Positions 16,035-24,941 of a DNA stretch of 43,833 nucleotides are shown here, piece after piece. The DNA comes from a virus. The position numbers were made by a program, and so were the translations under genes. Positions within the stretch are counted from its first letter, which is position 1, and the number at the start of each line of letters is the position of its first letter. The notes under the pieces were generated by a model, which was not told the DNA's origin, did no database searches, and saw nothing but the letters and a program-made list of their open reading frames with translations. Where the stretch lies: IMG/VR virus record IMGVR_UViG_3300005436_000005, positions 1 to 43,833 of that record. One strand, written 5' to 3'.

Positions 16035-19011
16035 TCTCTACAAGTTTAGTATATTGTGCATCAGCAGATCTTACATCGGTTATTGCTGTATAAATCTTAA
16101 TTCGGCTTATCGCTTCGTTTAGTTGGTTCTGTTGGTACACTTGGTTAACTATGCTGCTATTTGCCTGTTGCAATCCGCTGCCCCCGTATATGCCACCTAA
16201 TGCAAGACCAGGATAAGGATTACCACCATAAGCAACGTTTATTGCACTTAGCAAAGACCTCGTTTGTGGATCTCTTGCTGCCTCGCTAACTACTACTGCT
16301 TCGCCACTTCTAAGATACGCATTTGTATCATCTTTTTTAGCATATCCATTTAAAACTCCACCTTTACCGTCTGATTTATATTCCTGAATGCCGCCTTTAG
16401 CTTTGCCAGTGATGCCTGCAATAGTAGTTGCGGCAACCACGCCTACCTGTATCGCCTCGCTTGCTGTTACCCTTGCTATCTCCGCACCCTGTGCAATTGT
16501 TAATCCAGCTACAGCAGCTACAGCAGCAAATGGTGCGAAAGGGCCAGCCAAAGATGCTGCCAACACAGCTTGGCGTTTTAGTATTTCGTAACGTAAAATT
16601 ATTTCAGATTTTGTTAATTCTGCATTCAGGATTATTTGTTGAATCGCAAATGCTTTTTGAGCTACGAATGCTATTTTTCCTAATAACGTTTGCTTTCCTG
16701 TTAGGTCTCCAATTGACCCTACTAAATCGGCATAACTTTGAGTTATCTGTTGATTGGTTTGTAAACGTTGCTGATTAATATCCTGCTGCCTTTGCAATTG
16801 TTCTAAATCAGCTTGGTAAGCGGCATCCTGCCCTGCTTGTTCAATTTGGCGCAACCGTTCTTGATACTGTTCTGCATAATCCAAACGCTGTTGATTGCCT
16901 ACAGCAGCTAATGCATTGCGCTTTTCTACTTCGCTTTGTATGACAGCTGTTAACCCCTGTTCCCCCAATGCAATTCGAGCGGCTAAAGAACCTATTGCCC
17001 TGTCAGTTTCGGCTAATTGATTTTCATTTGCAAACTGTTGTTGTTCAAACGCTTTCTCCGCACCATCACCTATTAAGGATATTCTAAGTTGAGTTGCTTC
17101 GTTTAGATTAGCACGAATTATACTTAAATCTTGCTTATGGAACTTATCGTTTAATATAAATAGTCTGCTTTGTCTTTCCGTTTCAAGTTGTGTTGTATCT
17201 TGTCCGTACTTTTGGTATAGCTTAATACGCTTATCAATATCAGCGTTTATATTTTGATACTCTACCTGTCTAGCTGTTAATAATCGTTGCGCTGTTGCAA
17301 GTTCAGATTTTATCCTATCATCATTTATCTTTTCAAGTTCTGCGTCTCGTTTTTCTTCTGCTGCCTGCTCCTTTTGTAATAAAGCCTCTCTTTTTTGCTC
17401 GGCTTGCTCGGCTATTTTATCTGCTAAATTCTGTCTTTTCTCAGAACGCTGTGTATACTCTTGTTGTATTTGGGTTTGATCACTAAACGCTTTGGCTAAA
17501 GCCTTAGTTTGTTCATCAGTTACCTTACCCTGTTTTGTGAGATTATTTTGTAGATATAAAGCGTACTCAACACCACGCTGCTGTAGCTGTTCACGTTGAT
17601 ACTTAGTAAGGTTTCCAGTAATAGCAATTGATAAATTCGCTTGTTGTAATTCCCTATCTGCTAATTTCTTTTTTGCAGCCAAATCATCGGCATCTATCTG
17701 TTCTGCTTGCGCTAATAAACGTTGCCTTACCTCAGGTGATAACGTTCTATTCATTGCTTCAACACGCAACTTAGCTATTTCAGCTTGTGCTTTTTGGCTT
17801 TTAACAGATTGATTTAATAGGCTATCTTCCAATGATTGTGCTTGATCTGTTAAAACAGCGGCCTGTATACCGGCAGCCTGCATCCTTTCAGTTAACCCCT
17901 TAAAGTCTAAACTAAAAATAGACCTACCTAACTCATTTACTTGAGCTTTAAGATTGGACATTATCACACTTGTTCCATCTGTAACCGTATCTAGGTTACC
18001 TAAATATGTCACTAACGACCCCACCAAAACTATTAAAGCACCGATACCAGTAGATGTTAAGGCTAAATTTAAGGCTTTTGCACTTGATGTTGCTGCATTA
18101 TTGGCTGCTGCTACCGATGCTGTAGATGCTGCCAACCCACTTTCGGCGGCTATTCGTGCTTCGTCTGCTGCTACCAATTCTAATTGCGTAGCCACCAAAG
18201 CCTCTTCAGCTGCGATTCTTAAACGCTCTTCTGCTACAACAGCTTGTTCCTCTACCGCCAACTGCGCTAATATTGCCGCTTCTCTTTCCTCCGCAGCTAC
18301 TAATTGCAATTCTATTATAGTTCGTTGTCTGTCTGCTTCTGCACGTAGTTCATTGGCTACTATAGCTTGCCTTTCTGCTATGTTTTTAGCTTCTATAGCG
18401 GCTGTCATTGCCGCTTCTGCGGAGCTTGCCGCTTCTGTAGCCACCGTATTTAATTCTGTGGCAATGGTGTTTGCTTCTTGCGCCGCTTTTGCATCTAATA
18501 CTACACCGCTTAAAGCACCAAAAACGTCTTTTATAATGGTAAGGTTATTAAGGAATGGTATTTGGCCTACTACAGAATCATTAATGCCCTTTGTATATTC
18601 TGCAACAGACCGTCTATTATCACCTATTTTGGTTTCCTCTGCTTTTAATTCATCACTTATTGCTTTTGTTTGGATTTGCAATGCTTTACCAGCAATTGTA
18701 TTTTCTTTTTCTTCTTTAGATAAAGCATTCCATTGTGAAGTTAATAAAGATAGTTGCGCCCGTAATTGGTTGTTACTTCCAGCAGATGCATTGGCTATTG
18801 AGATATAAGCTTTTTGTTCCCTATTTAAATCACGTATCTTTTGTTGATTCTCTACGTAGCTAGTAGACGTTTTTTTATTTTCTTTGGCAAGTTGGGCCTG
18901 TATATCCTTTAACTTTTGTAACGATACGCCTATGGCATCACTTTCTTTGCGTGCTTCAGACCCTTGTATCTCAACATCAATAATAATTGTACTTTCCGAA
19001 GATACTGCCAT
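16021..19011 (-). CDS. Tail tape measure protein
   Basis: A 996-residue protein, the largest here. Long charged coiled coils fill residues 20-130, an Ala/Glu-rich helical region spans about 175-310, one hydrophobic segment (STGIGALIVLVGSLVTYL) follows, and Gln/Glu-rich coiled coil covers about 385-780. A second hydrophobic Ala/Gly-rich region (about 800-870) precedes a Gly-rich C-terminal domain. This is the architecture of a tape measure, whose length sets tail length and whose membrane segments act in DNA ejection. At about 1.5 angstrom per residue the tail would be near 150 nm. It is the longest feature supporting a siphovirus. Confidence 0.8.
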   Translation of the reverse strand: MAVSSESTIIIDVEIQGSEARKESDAIGVSLQKLKDIQAQLAKENKKTSTSYVENQQKIRDLNREQKAYISIANASAGSNNQLRAQLSLLTSQWNALSKEEKENTIAGKALQIQTKAISDELKAEETKIGDNRRSVAEYTKGINDSVVGQIPFLNNLTIIKDVFGALSGVVLDAKAAQEANTIATELNTVATEAASSAEAAMTAAIEAKNIAERQAIVANELRAEADRQRTIIELQLVAAEEREAAILAQLAVEEQAVVAEERLRIAAEEALVATQLELVAADEARIAAESGLAASTASVAAANNAATSSAKALNLALTSTGIGALIVLVGSLVTYLGNLDTVTDGTSVIMSNLKAQVNELGRSIFSLDFKGLTERMQAAGIQAAVLTDQAQSLEDSLLNQSVKSQKAQAEIAKLRVEAMNRTLSPEVRQRLLAQAEQIDADDLAAKKKLADRELQQANLSIAITGNLTKYQREQLQQRGVEYALYLQNNLTKQGKVTDEQTKALAKAFSDQTQIQQEYTQRSEKRQNLADKIAEQAEQKREALLQKEQAAEEKRDAELEKINDDRIKSELATAQRLLTARQVEYQNINADIDKRIKLYQKYGQDTTQLETERQSRLFILNDKFHKQDLSIIRANLNEATQLRISLIGDGAEKAFEQQQFANENQLAETDRAIGSLAARIALGEQGLTAVIQSEVEKRNALAAVGNQQRLDYAEQYQERLRQIEQAGQDAAYQADLEQLQRQQDINQQRLQTNQQITQSYADLVGSIGDLTGKQTLLGKIAFVAQKAFAIQQIILNAELTKSEIILRYEILKRQAVLAASLAGPFAPFAAVAAVAGLTIAQGAEIARVTASEAIQVGVVAATTIAGITGKAKGGIQEYKSDGKGGVLNGYAKKDDTNAYLRSGEAVVVSEAARDPQTRSLLSAINVAYGGNPYPGLALGGIYGGSGLQQANSSIVNQVYQQNQLNEAISRIKIYTAITDVRSADAQYTKLVENANF

Positions 19012-19012
19012 T

Positions 19013-20500
19013 TTATATTCTGATTAGCTGAACTTGAGTCTTTTTATTCGGTATAAAGTTACTAATTTGGTTAACATAATAAAACTTACCCTCAATAGCA
19101 TCGTAAACGGGTGTAAAAAAATCAAAATCTTTTACATCGTTTTCTGTTAACACTGCATATCGGGTAATCATACGGGCTTTTTTAAGCATTTTTAACAGCC
19201 CTTTACCCCATGTATCTATATAGTATTGGTAACTTCTAGATGTTGCCACCTGAATGAACGGTGCCACTTGTGATGCAGTAGAGCTTTGAAATGTCCTTGC
19301 GCCGACTACAGCGTTTCCAATATGCAAAACACGTGGTTTAGTATCTTCGGTTGCGGGAACAAGGAAATTAGGCAATGGCGATGTCGCATACTTGCGAATA
19401 CGACCTACAGATACACCTCCCAACTTTGTTGTATTATCTGATCCTGCGAAGATGGACGTAACCAAATCTACATCGCTGTCCAAATTCTCATTGGCTATGG
19501 TGAATGAACCTTTTGCACTAAACATAAACTGTTCTTGACTATCCTCTAAAAACAAAAGTCTATTTAGCTGCGCATAACTACCTATTTCAAACGTATCTGC
19601 TCTATCTTCGTTGACAAACTTTTTAGTCCAATCCTTTGCGTTAGCTTTATTTATATATACCTCATCGTAATTATGAAACACAACAGTCTTTTTGTAATTG
19701 TCTACTACAGGAGTTAAAAAGTAACGCTGCATATAGTCTTTTAAAATGTTTTTTAGCGTAAAGTCTGGCAGGTTTGGTACAATACCAATAGGGCTTAATG
19801 TACCATTTGATGGGTTGCCTAAATAATCTTTTAGTATCGTATCGCTAAATGGTATGAAGTCATCAAATCCTGATGCCCACGCTGCACCGCCTGAAAAAGT
19901 ATACCCAGAAAACTTTTCTATCCTGTTAAATATATCTTTGTAGTAAATGCCAGGGCGCAAATAGGTGATATTAATATTTGATGAATCATCTAATGTATCT
20001 CCATAATCTAAAACGGGCCATAATACCCCCGTGCCACTTTGAGACGCTACAATGGTAGGCAAATCAAAAGAAAAAGGTGGTATATCACTCCAATCCAAAT
20101 CAACTAATTTTGCATCCTCAATGTCTGTAATTATACCATCAACATCATAGATACGCTTCTTTAACGCATCTGCCAAGCCTATAAGACCATATGTTATTTG
20201 GCACTCAAAGCTACTACTAACATTTAATAGTGAAATAGTACCATTTACTATTGTCTCGATCCCATTCTGAACTAATTTGCAATTAAGTTTTGCATATGGC
20301 TGGCTTTGAGTAAACGCATCCGCTTGCGCCTGCCCCCATATCTGTTTGTTATTTGAAGTTAATGGTAGCTTAATTGAGTTTGAGAATGTAGATTGCCTAT
20401 CTTTTAATTCAGCCAAGTTATTAACCTGAAAATTAATAGCCATAGGCGTATCACCCGATAAATCGGCAAGTCTTTCGTTTATGTATAGCTGATTAACCAC
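19013..20500 (-). CDS. Tail protein downstream of the receptor-side tail genes (distal tail/baseplate type)
   Basis: A 495-residue protein. The N-terminus (QLYINERLADLSGDTPMAINFQVN) followed by RQSTFSNSIKLPLTSNN is a pattern recurrent in Bacteroidota phage tail proteins next to the tape measure. The remainder is beta-rich with a recurring FxxVx repeat. The start overlaps the larger upstream tail gene by 8 bases and one base separates it from the tape measure. A baseplate or tail-tip role is inferred from context. Confidence 0.65.
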   Translation of the reverse strand: MVNQLYINERLADLSGDTPMAINFQVNNLAELKDRQSTFSNSIKLPLTSNNKQIWGQAQADAFTQSQPYAKLNCKLVQNGIETIVNGTISLLNVSSSFECQITYGLIGLADALKKRIYDVDGIITDIEDAKLVDLDWSDIPPFSFDLPTIVASQSGTGVLWPVLDYGDTLDDSSNINITYLRPGIYYKDIFNRIEKFSGYTFSGGAAWASGFDDFIPFSDTILKDYLGNPSNGTLSPIGIVPNLPDFTLKNILKDYMQRYFLTPVVDNYKKTVVFHNYDEVYINKANAKDWTKKFVNEDRADTFEIGSYAQLNRLLFLEDSQEQFMFSAKGSFTIANENLDSDVDLVTSIFAGSDNTTKLGGVSVGRIRKYATSPLPNFLVPATEDTKPRVLHIGNAVVGARTFQSSTASQVAPFIQVATSRSYQYYIDTWGKGLLKMLKKARMITRYAVLTENDVKDFDFFTPVYDAIEGKFYYVNQISNFIPNKKTQVQLIRI

Positions 20501-22502
20501 GCTGGCCGTTTAAAGCAGGTAATGTAATGCTTAACTTCACATTACCAATTTTAGACTTTGTGCTACCTTTAGAGAAGTCGCCATCAGGAATAATTACCGT
20601 TTGCCATTTTACAGGGTTTTTAGATACTAACATTTGCACCCTTCGGCTATGCCCCATCCAAGACAAAGCCTCTAATTGCTGTAAATTCAATTGTCCTGCA
20701 ACTAATGTAAGCTTATCATTGCTTTTACGGCTTATAAAGTCCTCAATAGTTTGGTCGTTTTGCCAGTCATTTACAAACCTTTCCACCTGATCGCTTCCGC
20801 TTGTTATGTTGCTGATCCCTTGATTATAACCAAACCTCCAATAATCCCATGCACCCAATTTGTTTATCCATTTAATGTAAACATACGGATCTTCACAAGG
20901 GCATTCTAACTGTATTGGTAAGTCTTGCATAATGTAAACCTTATTCTCACCGTTCAGGTAATAAATATTAGCCTTAATAACATCAGCGCAACAATCGAAC
21001 ACGTCAGGCACCAATACACGGTTAACGCCCAACGCTTCTATAATTGGATAGCCCTGTATATTTGGATTATAAACACGCTCTATAATGAAACGGCTGTTGT
21101 CTGCGTTCAACAGGTATGTTGCATCAGCATTTAACAATAAACCATTGCTACCATCGCCACAATTCGGTAACAACTCAAAGTAAAGTTGTTTATCAATTAT
21201 GTTTTCCGAATATATAAAGCTTAACTCAAAAGGCAACCCACTCCAAAACACAGGTTTATCAAAGCCAGATAAGAATTTAGCCTTTAATGAATTATTAGGC
21301 ACTGTTAAGAAAGGTATATATTGAGCCATGTTGCCGCCATACTTATCACCTAACTGCATTGCAGCGTAAGTATAGTAAAGCGGATATGGCGCACTGAACC
21401 ACTCTGTATTTCCACCGTCCCAAACTTCACGGTATCGTATAGTGTATGAACCACCTAAATTATAGTCTTTATAGTTTGGTGATAAGTAATTGTACGTTTC
21501 ATCTGGTGATAGTAAGCTTTGCAAATATGGTGACAGATCTGCACGGGTATGCCCGTCATTATTGGGTGAATGTTCAGCAACTAATACGTCTTTTTTAATA
21601 GGGTTATTGCCGCTTGTAATCTCGGTTTGCACAAAGAAATTAGGCTTGATTGAGTTGACATTTAAATAGCCTTCGGTATCATCTCCTAAATATAAATAGT
21701 CAAATATAAACCCATCTGTTGGATTATAGGAAACTGGATTCCCGTAATATTCGTATTTAGGAGACTTAAAATAAACGCCATCATTAATGCCTTTATTGAA
21801 TTGATCAGATGTGAGCGTTACCGATGTTTTTACCGCAATCTGGCTACCTAATTGAGAGATACTTACAATGGCAAAGTCTTTGCGCTGGTAGTTAATTACA
21901 ATCGGGTTAAATGCAGCGTTCCACCTTGAAACATTGCCACCAGCAATTGGGACTACTGGCAATTCATTGGTAAAGTTTTGTACTGGATTAGAGTAGGCTA
22001 ATATGCTGAATGGCTGACTAACATCACATTCGTTATTGTCTCTTACATAAGCGGTGTAGTTACCAACCGCTATGTCTGTAAACACATTACTACTTTGGAA
22101 TGTTGACCCGTTTATAGAATATTCTAAGTCTCCATAGCTTGAAGATGCATTAATGACTATCGAACCATCATTAGCACCTGCTGACTGTTCATTTGTTACC
22201 GCTATTGAATTTATAGCAATATCACATCCGCCGCTTGGTGGCGTATATACGCAATCTGGTGAGTTTTCTTGAAGTACAAAAGTAGCGTATGGATAACCTC
22301 CAGTTACAGTTGTAGTAACCTTTGTTGTTGATGGATTGTCTGAGCAGAATGATTTTTGTTCTCCTACTGGTATTGTTGCTCCGCCAGTGGATTGATCTGG
22401 ATGTAACCCTACAATATCGCAAGTAACAGTATTGTTAGATGTATCAAAATATGTGGTATAGCTTGTTGAGTTATATACAAAATGCTGAATGAATACTAAC
22501 AT
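20493..22502 (-). CDS. Large tail protein with SprB-like repeat domain
   Basis: A 669-residue protein. Residues about 92-168 (INSIAVTNEQSAGANDGSI..., GDLEYSINGSTFQ, FTDIAVGNYTAYVRDNNEC) match the SprB repeat, an Ig-like module of Bacteroidota gliding adhesins and secreted surface proteins. The remainder is mixed beta with paired cysteines (PNCGDG, CCADV, CECP-like). It lies before the tape measure in the tail module and probably forms part of the tail tip that contacts the cell. Acquisition of a host-type module is inference; enzyme motifs are not visible. Confidence 0.65.
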   Translation of the reverse strand: MLVFIQHFVYNSTSYTTYFDTSNNTVTCDIVGLHPDQSTGGATIPVGEQKSFCSDNPSTTKVTTTVTGGYPYATFVLQENSPDCVYTPPSGGCDIAINSIAVTNEQSAGANDGSIVINASSSYGDLEYSINGSTFQSSNVFTDIAVGNYTAYVRDNNECDVSQPFSILAYSNPVQNFTNELPVVPIAGGNVSRWNAAFNPIVINYQRKDFAIVSISQLGSQIAVKTSVTLTSDQFNKGINDGVYFKSPKYEYYGNPVSYNPTDGFIFDYLYLGDDTEGYLNVNSIKPNFFVQTEITSGNNPIKKDVLVAEHSPNNDGHTRADLSPYLQSLLSPDETYNYLSPNYKDYNLGGSYTIRYREVWDGGNTEWFSAPYPLYYTYAAMQLGDKYGGNMAQYIPFLTVPNNSLKAKFLSGFDKPVFWSGLPFELSFIYSENIIDKQLYFELLPNCGDGSNGLLLNADATYLLNADNSRFIIERVYNPNIQGYPIIEALGVNRVLVPDVFDCCADVIKANIYYLNGENKVYIMQDLPIQLECPCEDPYVYIKWINKLGAWDYWRFGYNQGISNITSGSDQVERFVNDWQNDQTIEDFISRKSNDKLTLVAGQLNLQQLEALSWMGHSRRVQMLVSKNPVKWQTVIIPDGDFSKGSTKSKIGNVKLSITLPALNGQRG

Positions 22503-22669
22503 AAATTACGACCCCTTTCTTCTAAATCAGGCCAGCAATTTTTATGAAGTATTTTTTTATATCTATTTTTTAAATGCTCATTGTATGCGATTTCAAATAT
22601 TTTAACCCATAGATATTGACACCCATTTAACTTAGAGTGTTGTCGATTAGGCTGGTTTGTGTCTAACAT
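22496..22669 (-). CDS. Small basic protein, unknown
   Basis: A 57-residue Lys/Asn-rich helical protein (MLDTNQPNRQHSK...). Its ATG immediately follows the stop of the frame before it, and its stop overlaps the start of the large tail protein, so it fills what would otherwise be a 290-base gap. Unknown function. Confidence 0.6.
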   Translation of the reverse strand: MLDTNQPNRQHSKLNGCQYLWVKIFEIAYNEHLKNRYKKILHKNCWPDLEERGRNLC

Positions 22670-22831
22670 CTAATTTGCTGATATAAAGTTATGTTCAAAT
22701 ATAACGTGTTTTATACCATTAATCAAAACCTGATAAGGAAGTATTATTACATAGTCGTATGCTATCGATCCGCTTGTGTATTTGTAAAGTAGGTTTTTAT
22801 GCAGCGATAAGGGTTTGAATTTCGGTTTCAA
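22670..22831 (-). CDS. Small protein with non-ATG start, or out-of-frame extension of the preceding tail gene
   Basis: About 53 residues from a TTG inside the end of the HK97-gp10-like gene to a stop abutting the next ATG. The coding quality looks real: hydrophobic strand pattern (YDYVIILPYQVLINGIKHVIF) and tight packing with both neighbours. There is no ATG in frame, so either TTG initiation or a frameshifted extension of the gp10-like protein would be needed. No slippery run is visible there. Confidence 0.45.
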   Translation of the reverse strand: MKPKFKPLSLHKNLLYKYTSGSIAYDYVIILPYQVLINGIKHVIFEHNFISAN

Positions 22832-23243
22832 TCTGTGCTTTATATGACGCTAATATTTTATCGGTAAATCCTTTTATTCTATCTTCGGTTATAATTTCAT
22901 TCAATACATTACGACCTTGTTGCCATAATTTAGTCCCTGCTTCTGCTATTTTCTTAGCAACATTCCACGCCATGCCCCTCGGTAAGCCTCTACTATTAAG
23001 CCAATCTATAATCGCTGATAATGGTGGTAATTTACCTGGCGCACGTCCACGAAATACAAACTCAATATACGGAGCACCGATTAATTGCCCGCTTGTTTGT
23101 GTTGCGTTAACCTGCAATGAACGAACAGACTTACCACTTGCATTCCTGTTTTCACTTTGCATATAGGCAATTAGATCTTCTTGTATAGCACTTAAAAACT
23201 CTGTTATAAGTTCTTGGCCTAGTATGATTGGATTTAATGGCAT
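22797..23243 (-). CDS. Tail completion/neck protein (HK97 gp10-like)
   Basis: A 148-residue protein. N-terminal helix, then FRGRAPGKLPPLSAIIDWLNSRG (near residues 63-86), a pattern like the RxPGKxPP...W segment of HK97 gp10-type proteins, followed by a long helical C-terminus. These proteins join the tail to the connector. Overlaps the tail-terminator-like gene by 10 bases. Confidence 0.65.
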   Translation of the reverse strand: MPLNPIILGQELITEFLSAIQEDLIAYMQSENRNASGKSVRSLQVNATQTSGQLIGAPYIEFVFRGRAPGKLPPLSAIIDWLNSRGLPRGMAWNVAKKIAEAGTKLWQQGRNVLNEIITEDRIKGFTDKILASYKAQIETEIQTLIAA

Positions 23244-23689
23244 ATAACTTCAGGATAAACTAAACTTAAAGGCAATTGCAATTCAACTCCTTGAGCATGG
23301 GCGTCGTATTTATCACGCAACACAATAGCGTTTACTTGTGTCTTCTGACCATTGGTATTAAAATTTAGATTGCTATCATTGATAACAGAATTCAAGAACT
23401 CAGCCGCTAATTGAGCCATAGCTTCAATAACTGGCAGCCTTGCATCTGCTTGCTCTGCAATGTCTGTGCCTTCAGGCAGTAAATCTAAGAACTGAATAAA
23501 TAGTGTTGACTTCTTGCTAATTGTACCAGCCACGTTATCGTATATAAACCCCAAATCATCAGGCTCTAACAATACGATACAAGGGAACAAAGCATAATCT
23601 CCATTGATGTTAAAATCATAGCTTGTGCCATAATTAAAGCGCAAACCCAACTCTGCTGCAATGGCTTCTATGCGGTCTTTGATGGTCAT
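23234..23689 (-). CDS. Tail terminator-like protein
   Basis: A 151-residue protein. A helix (DRIEAIAAELGL), beta strands and a strand-rich end give the usual length and layout of tail terminator or minor tail Z/U-type proteins. It lies directly before the gp10-like gene, a common pairing in siphoviruses. Family assignment is by context. Confidence 0.55.
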   Translation of the reverse strand: MTIKDRIEAIAAELGLRFNYGTSYDFNINGDYALFPCIVLLEPDDLGFIYDNVAGTISKKSTLFIQFLDLLPEGTDIAEQADARLPVIEAMAQLAAEFLNSVINDSNLNFNTNGQKTQVNAIVLRDKYDAHAQGVELQLPLSLVYPEVICH

Positions 23690-23820
23690 GATATAAGACT
23701 AATTAAGGATAGAATTATAGCCAATATTGGCAATGCAAAACCTATAATATTGCGTATGAAATCTCCGTCTATCGGAGTATACGAATAACCGTTTTCTATT
23801 TTTATTTTATAATACCTCAT
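23686..23820 (-). CDS. Small single-pass membrane protein
   Basis: A 44-residue protein started at MRYYKIK: polar beta-like N-terminus then one hydrophobic helix (NIIGFALPILAIILSLISLI). A longer in-frame start at 23871 would overlap the neighbouring membrane peptide and is less likely. ATGA overlaps at both ends. Confidence 0.6.
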   Translation of the reverse strand: MRYYKIKIENGYSYTPIDGDFIRNIIGFALPILAIILSLISLIS

Positions 23821-23954
23821 GCCTGCTCGGGTAAAATCAATAAAAATATGCCAACCAATAACAAGTAACACGCTAAACCAATGTTAGCTGTAAACACAAA
23901 ATAAACCGATGCTATGACGGCTAATAATGCGAGTATGAATTTTAGTGTTTTCAT
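23817..23954 (-). CDS. Small two-helix membrane protein
   Basis: A 45-residue protein (MKTLKFILALLAVIASV...) with two hydrophobic segments separated by a Thr-Ala-Asn turn. Overlaps both neighbours as ATGA. Two consecutive tiny membrane proteins inside a tail module are unusual; an antiholin or envelope role is speculative. Confidence 0.6.
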   Translation of the reverse strand: MKTLKFILALLAVIASVYFVFTANIGLACYLLLVGIFLLILPEQA

Positions 23955-24226
23955 CCTTTTATCGGAGGGTTCCTTATTTCCCACAAGCGTTTATCATAAA
24001 CAGATCTATCATTGTTGTACCGCCTCTTAGTTAATATTACCTCAAACGGCATACCCTTTATTAATTCCCATTTTGTAATGTCACCATTACTAAGCCCCTC
24101 CAATACATTTAACTCGCCATACTTAGTGAAAACATCGATGCCAGCCTGTTCTTCCTCTGCTGAGATTTCAGCTTGGAGTAATCTGTTTTCGGCATCCATA
24201 AGTGGTGCTGCATGTATAAAAAAAAA
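23951..24226 (-). CDS. Tail assembly chaperone, frameshifted T-like part
   Basis: An 82-residue reading from its own ATG (24199). The frame is open up to the T9 run at 24226-24218 in the preceding gene, so a -1 slip would give a fused product of about 263 residues from the 24741 start. It is acidic (AEISAEEEQAGIDVF) then basic at the C-terminus (LTKRRYNND). This is the arrangement of lambda gpG/gpGT, where the T extension contacts the tape measure. Whether the ATG is also used is unknown. Confidence 0.65.
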   Translation of the reverse strand, partial: FFFIHAAPLMDAENRLLQAEISAEEEQAGIDVFTKYGELNVLEGLSNGDITKWELIKGMPFEVILTKRRYNNDRSVYDKRLWEIRNPPIKG

Positions 24227-24741
24227 TCACCCAATTTTATTACGTGTGTAAATGGCAACTCGTTTATTACATCTTCACCGAATTGCTCGGCTTTATATTC
24301 GTCGTATGTTTCAAACTTTGAGTACACGTAATTCGCAACTAAGCTGGTATAGTTTTCGTACTCATTGAATGGCTCTTTACCCATTTGTTTAATCAGGCTT
24401 TTAACCTTTGTCAAAGCCCAATATGGTAGCTTACCTAAGTCCTTATCAAACCTTAACGCCTTGCCTAATATCTTTATTTGAATTTCATTTTCTGGCATTG
24501 GCTTATTAGTTAAGAAGTCCTTTATTTGCTCATCAAATGCCGACATTAATCCAATTACACCAGCCATTTGTCGTTCTGTTTTTGGCGTTCCGTCTAAGTC
24601 ATTAAGGTCAGTATTCAATAACACTTCTAACCTCGATATATCACTACCAGCTTTGACATACTTTAAGAACGAACCATAGCTAAGTTCTTCCAGTTTATCT
24701 GGCATAGTGTATGTTTGGCCGCTTAGTGTGAATTGTAGCAT
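24109..24741 (-). CDS. Tail assembly chaperone, G-like
   Basis: A 210-residue helical protein starting MLQFTLSGQTY. It contains the slippery sequence GA-T-TTT-TTT at codons 172-174, where the zero-frame reading continues as LYMQHHLW and ends 36 codons later. Tail chaperones bind the tape measure during assembly. It starts two bases after the small gene upstream and overlaps the T-like frame by 91 bases. In lambda-like phages this pair lies next to the tape measure; here about 5 kb of other tail genes intervene. Confidence 0.65.
   Translation of the reverse strand: MLQFTLSGQTYTMPDKLEELSYGSFLKYVKAGSDISRLEVLLNTDLNDLDGTPKTERQMAGVIGLMSAFDEQIKDFLTNKPMPENEIQIKILGKALRFDKDLGKLPYWALTKVKSLIKQMGKEPFNEYENYTSLVANYVYSKFETYDEYKAEQFGEDVINELPFTHVIKLGDFFLYMQHHLWMPKTDYSKLKSQQRKNRLASMFSLSMAS
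24218..24226 (-). other. Candidate -1 programmed ribosomal frameshift site (T9)
   Basis: On the minus strand nine consecutive T occur in the phase GAT TTT TTT TTA, giving a canonical X XXY YYZ heptamer of T. After a -1 slip the frame reads ATA CAT GCA and runs into the T-like frame with no stop. Confidence 0.65.
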
Positions 24742-24743
24742 AG

Positions 24744-24926
24744 TCAATCTTCTATAATATGGTATCCATCCCATTGAGTAAACATCGCAACGTAATCGTT
24801 TATAACGCCTTGTTGCAATTCATTCTTAGTCAATCCAAGTGTAAGATGTTCCGAATTGATTTCGATGCCCTTGCAATCAATTACTAATGGATACTCTTCT
24901 GTTTTTAAGTAAACTTTTACTTTCAT
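24744..24926 (-). CDS. Small protein, unknown
   Basis: A 60-residue protein from the ATG; a TTG two codons upstream is an alternative. Alternating beta strands (KVKVYLKTEEYPLVIDCKGIEI) then a helix. It separates the large terminase and tail chaperone genes. Unknown function. Confidence 0.7.
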   Translation of the reverse strand: MKVKVYLKTEEYPLVIDCKGIEINSEHLTLGLTKNELQQGVINDYVAMFTQWDGYHIIED

Positions 24927-24941
24927 AGTCAAATATAGTTA

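Noticed and set aside
17954-18808. A 284-residue plus-strand open frame
   Set aside because: It lies wholly antisense to the tape measure gene in its Ala-rich coiled coil, whose composition opens reverse frames. The translation is Ala/Ser/Thr low complexity with no start signal.
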